Assembly (NCBI RefSeq): GCF_000723185.1
Contig: NZ_CBTY010000006.1
Span: forward strand, 1-64,000
From: Candidatus Nitrosotenuis uzonensis
GTDB taxonomy: Archaea > Thermoproteota > Nitrososphaeria > Nitrososphaerales > Nitrosopumilaceae
DNA: 64,000 nucleotides
Reading direction: 5' to 3'
The notes beneath the pieces were generated by a model. That model saw nothing but the letters and a program-made list of their open reading frames with translations. It did no database searches and was not told where the DNA came from. Of the stretch, positions 61,615 through 64,000 are shown piece by piece (position 1 is the first letter of the stretch; each line of letters begins with the position of its first letter). Made by a program: the position numbers and the translations under genes.

Positions 61615-61827
61615 ATGGAACCAGCACTCATGTTTGCGGCAGCGGCCATGGTGGTAATAGGTCTAGTTGGCCAAGGCTTTGAGATGCGAAAAATCAGGAA
61701 ATCCATTACAACGGACGAGCAGCTAAGCTCAAAGAACGTATTTGTAGATAGGCGCAACCTCAAATGGTACGCAATAATCGGCGCAGGTCTAATTTTGTAC
61801 TATTTTGGCGGCGGAAGCCAAGTCTAG
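61615..61827 (+). CDS. Small membrane protein (70 aa)
   Basis: From ATG 61615. Two transmembrane segments ('LMFAAAAMVVIGLVGQGF' and 'WYAIIGAGLILYYFGGG') flank a charged loop. Typical of conserved small membrane proteins of unknown function. The ATG follows an AT-rich element by about 25 bp. The 211-bp gap after it (61828-62038) holds a GATCTA...TAGATC hairpin-capable sequence (61875-61895) and no gene. Confidence 0.6.
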   Translation: MEPALMFAAAAMVVIGLVGQGFEMRKIRKSITTDEQLSSKNVFVDRRNLKWYAIIGAGLILYYFGGGSQV

Positions 61828-62038
61828 GAAATCCGTGCCTAGCTTGTTCGAATCGAAAAGACAGATTCAGGCGTGATCTAGAGACTATATAGATCAGGTC
61901 TAAATATAGCGGCGATCAATAATATGTAGCGCGTGTTTTGGGTAACGCCGGACTGATTCTAGATAATGAGTCCAAGAACAAACCCAGCGTGGCTCTCTTG
62001 GGATTACCCAGAGAAGCCATATGCGATTTGTGCTGGAT

Positions 62039-63454
62039 TCAGACGAAGGTTATCTTGACCCTCTCTGAATGAACAGCGCGAATCGCCTTTTCAATATTAT
62101 CATGCGAGTCGTCTGTTACTATGATGACGCGTGATGTCTCCTCCTGTGCGTCCATGTTCAGTATGTTGATTCCAGCCTCACCTATCCTTGAGCTTGCCTT
62201 TGAGACTATCTGTTGTACACGCCACATCTCATCGCCTATGAGCGTCACTACTCCTCGGTTGTAAGTTATGGTTGCAAGCGAGTCAAAGCCTAACACATAC
62301 CGCTCATTTCTTTTGACATAATCTGCATCCAAAAACAAGATTCTGGTAAACTCGATGTCATCCTTTGTGTATGGGGACAGTATGACAAATTCAGAGTATC
62401 TTTTGTCCTTCTCAAGGGATTCCAGCAGTCTTTCCGCAGATCTGCTCTCTATTCTTAGTATGGCGCAGTTTTTCTTGCCAGTGACTATCTTGAGCGGGTG
62501 TCCATTATGCCCTTCAAGCTTGCGCTTTATGGTGGTTGTCTTTTGTGGGTCTTTCATGTTTGTGATTATTATTGGCATGTCAACACCGTTCTCAAGAATC
62601 TCCTTTATTGCTATGGGATCGAGGATCTTCATGCCGAACATTCCTGCAATTCTTGCCTCGTTGTATGATAGATGTGTGATATCGTCAAGTCCTTCACTCA
62701 CCACTCTGGGATCAGCCGAGACCACGGCGCTGTCTTTTTCAAAATCTATGCTTACATTGTATTTTTTGTGGAATAAAATCCCGATATCAGCAGCAGTCCT
62801 GTCAGTACCTCCACGCTCATATGTGGTCTCTATTCCGTCTACGGTCTTTCCGATAAAGCCGCCTATTGAGACTACATCGTTTTTGCGTACCATCTCCTCC
62901 ATCGGCTCAAGACGCTTTTGTGATTCTGAGGCAAGAAAATTAGTTGATTCTATGTTGTTATCGGTAATTATGGGCCAAATGTCGTATCCTACCACATCGC
63001 ATTTTATGCCGCCGCTCTTTAGGATATAGTTCATCACATGCGACATTAATATCTCGCCTGAGAAGGCAAGCGCTCTTGATCGCACTTCATCTGCAAATGA
63101 TTTTCGCTCAACTGCCTCCTCAAAGGCCGACTGTGATTTCTCAAGCATGGAATCAATTGTTTTGGCGCATTCCTGCTTGTACTGCTCTGATACATAATTG
63201 AGCAGCCTGTCGTACGAGTTTCTAAATCCCGACATGTCGGGTCTGAGTCCTTCCTCGGCCTTTTTGCCTATGTGCAAGGCAAGGTCGGTCAACGATTTTC
63301 TTTTCCCCTCATGTATGGTAAGCGGGGCTGAAAACACTGCTATGACCTTGGAATCTTTTTTCAATTCGCTTATGCGGTCTACTATTCCAGTAACAAACTC
63401 CCCGTCAATTCCGCTTGCACTTCCCCCAAACTTGGCAACAACTAGTTTTTCCAA
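62039..63454 (-). CDS. lysC: Aspartate kinase
   Basis: 471 residues. The amino-acid-kinase domain begins with 'VVAKFGGSASG' and contains 'YERGGTDRTAADIG' and 'DSAVVSADPRVV' (nucleotide and aspartate binding). C-terminal ACT domains ('VVTLIGDEMWRVQQIVSKASSRIGEAGINILNMDAQ') bind the feedback inhibitor (Lys or Thr). First step of Thr/Met/Lys synthesis. Typical length for monofunctional LysC. Confidence 0.95.
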   Translation of the reverse strand: MEKLVVAKFGGSASGIDGEFVTGIVDRISELKKDSKVIAVFSAPLTIHEGKRKSLTDLALHIGKKAEEGLRPDMSGFRNSYDRLLNYVSEQYKQECAKTIDSMLEKSQSAFEEAVERKSFADEVRSRALAFSGEILMSHVMNYILKSGGIKCDVVGYDIWPIITDNNIESTNFLASESQKRLEPMEEMVRKNDVVSIGGFIGKTVDGIETTYERGGTDRTAADIGILFHKKYNVSIDFEKDSAVVSADPRVVSEGLDDITHLSYNEARIAGMFGMKILDPIAIKEILENGVDMPIIITNMKDPQKTTTIKRKLEGHNGHPLKIVTGKKNCAILRIESRSAERLLESLEKDKRYSEFVILSPYTKDDIEFTRILFLDADYVKRNERYVLGFDSLATITYNRGVVTLIGDEMWRVQQIVSKASSRIGEAGINILNMDAQEETSRVIIVTDDSHDNIEKAIRAVHSERVKITFV

Positions 63455-63484
63455 ACAGCAGATTTCCCAAATCTTATTCCGCTT

Positions 63485-64000
63485 TTAAGTATTCGTCATA
63501 GTCTGTTTGATCACTTGCCATGCCTTTTGCGCCCCACTAGTCCCCGTTCTGTGGCGCGGCTCGTTTAGCTTTTTCAGTATGAGCTCTTCAAGTCTGAAGA
63601 GGTCTTGGTGTGTATATCCTTCTGTCCTTGCATTGTCTTCTTGCTCAAAGTGATTCTTGATTGGAATGAATATGCCTGGTGTGCCGTATACTTTTGCCTC
63701 ATCTATTGTGGATTTTCCGGCAAGTGATACTATAAGGTCTGATGCATAGATTATCTCATGCAAGTTATTTACAAATCCAAGATTGCGGATATTTGATTCG
63801 CGTGTTTGCAGCAAGGGCCCTGACACAATGACAACGTCCACATCGCCAAGTTTTTTTGATATTTGTATCATCTTGTCAATCAAAAAGCGCCCGGCATCGG
63901 TTCCGCCGACACTTACTGTTATGGTTTTTTTAACAAACGAGAGCTTTTCCCGTAGATCCTCTCTTGTGGATTTGGTTTCCCTAACTATTGGCCCAACATA
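63485..64000 (-). CDS. Glycosyltransferase family 28 (MurG-like), partial at the window edge
   Basis: C-terminal part of a UDP-sugar glycosyltransferase; the 5' end lies beyond 64000. The frame continues from the edge through 'KTITVSVGGTDAGRFLIDKM' (the first nucleotide-binding GG motif), then 'DVVIVSGP', 'IIYASDLIVSLAGKSTIDEAKVYGTPGIFIPI', the GT28 acceptor/donor-cleft signature, ending '...QVIKQTMTNT'. It probably acts in glycolipid or surface-polysaccharide synthesis. Confidence 0.85.
   Translation of the reverse strand, partial: YVGPIVRETKSTREDLREKLSFVKKTITVSVGGTDAGRFLIDKMIQISKKLGDVDVVIVSGPLLQTRESNIRNLGFVNNLHEIIYASDLIVSLAGKSTIDEAKVYGTPGIFIPIKNHFEQEDNARTEGYTHQDLFRLEELILKKLNEPRHRTGTSGAQKAWQVIKQTMTNT

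Noticed and set aside
61828-62038. Possible small RNA in the 211-bp gap before lysC
   Set aside because: There is one short GATCTA/TAGATC hairpin but no C/D box pair, tRNA fold or terminator that would support an RNA gene.
1-64000. CRISPR array or rRNA genes
   Set aside because: No regularly spaced direct repeats and no rRNA-like conserved stretches were seen.

Overview
The window looks like the chromosome of an ammonia-oxidising archaeon of the Nitrososphaerota (Thaumarchaeota), most like the Nitrosopumilaceae / Nitrosotenuis lineage. The evidence is archaeal information-processing genes (RNase P Rpp21, ribosomal protein S19e, PDCD5-like protein, Nep1), many promoters with a TATA box about 25 bp before the start codon (leaderless transcripts), frequent GTG/TTG starts, and thaumarchaeal exported-protein repeats. 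The genus is an inference from gene content only.

Layout. 1-12.1 kb is core chromosome: rhomboid protease, tautomerase, nitrilase-family hydrolase, topoisomerase-type zinc-finger protein, thiolase plus DUF35 partner, then a DNA-precursor block. That block holds a fusion of a winged-helix domain, an ATP-cone and a catalytically dead class III ribonucleotide reductase (4223-6325) upstream of the intein-containing B12-dependent reductase nrdJ. A GH-like exported protein, nep1 and tRNA-Gly follow. 12.16-25.58 kb is an AT-rich integrated element bounded by 43-bp direct repeats of the tRNA-Gly 3' half. Its tyrosine integrase gene is split into N- and C-terminal parts at the two ends (SSV type). It carries a P4/D5-type helicase, an RHH regulator, an OB-HD nuclease, several membrane proteins and three HEPN/AbiV-like candidate defence genes. 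25.6-32.4 kb is a decayed scar: two frameshifted paralogous exported proteins, a membrane spermidine-synthase-like protein, a broken IS5-type insertion sequence, and a 78-bp nested palindrome whose right half is repeated next to the attR end.

32.4-40 kb returns to core genes (sua5, rnp4, rps19e, PDCD5, oxidoreductases, CitE-like lyase). 40-46.3 kb looks like a light-response cluster: photolyase, DUF1722 protein, a CarH-like B12 photoreceptor with the W-x9-EH signature, an atypical SDR and small zinc proteins. A shared inverted-repeat motif CTAGTGCTAA / TTAGCACTAG lies in their divergent promoters. 46.3-61.5 kb carries a FilR1-type regulator and a phosphate/polyphosphate region (CHAD protein, two thymidylate-kinase-like proteins, Ppx, SixA-like phosphatase, PhoU, PstBAC, an AbrB-PhoU regulator and PstS), with a perfect 22-bp palindrome between pstC and the AbrB-PhoU gene. 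The right end holds ilvE, aspartate kinase and a partial GT28 glycosyltransferase.

The two strongest leads for undescribed biology are the putative CarH-like regulon with its operator, and the HTH/ATP-cone/NrdD-relic protein as a possible dNTP-sensing regulator of nrdJ.
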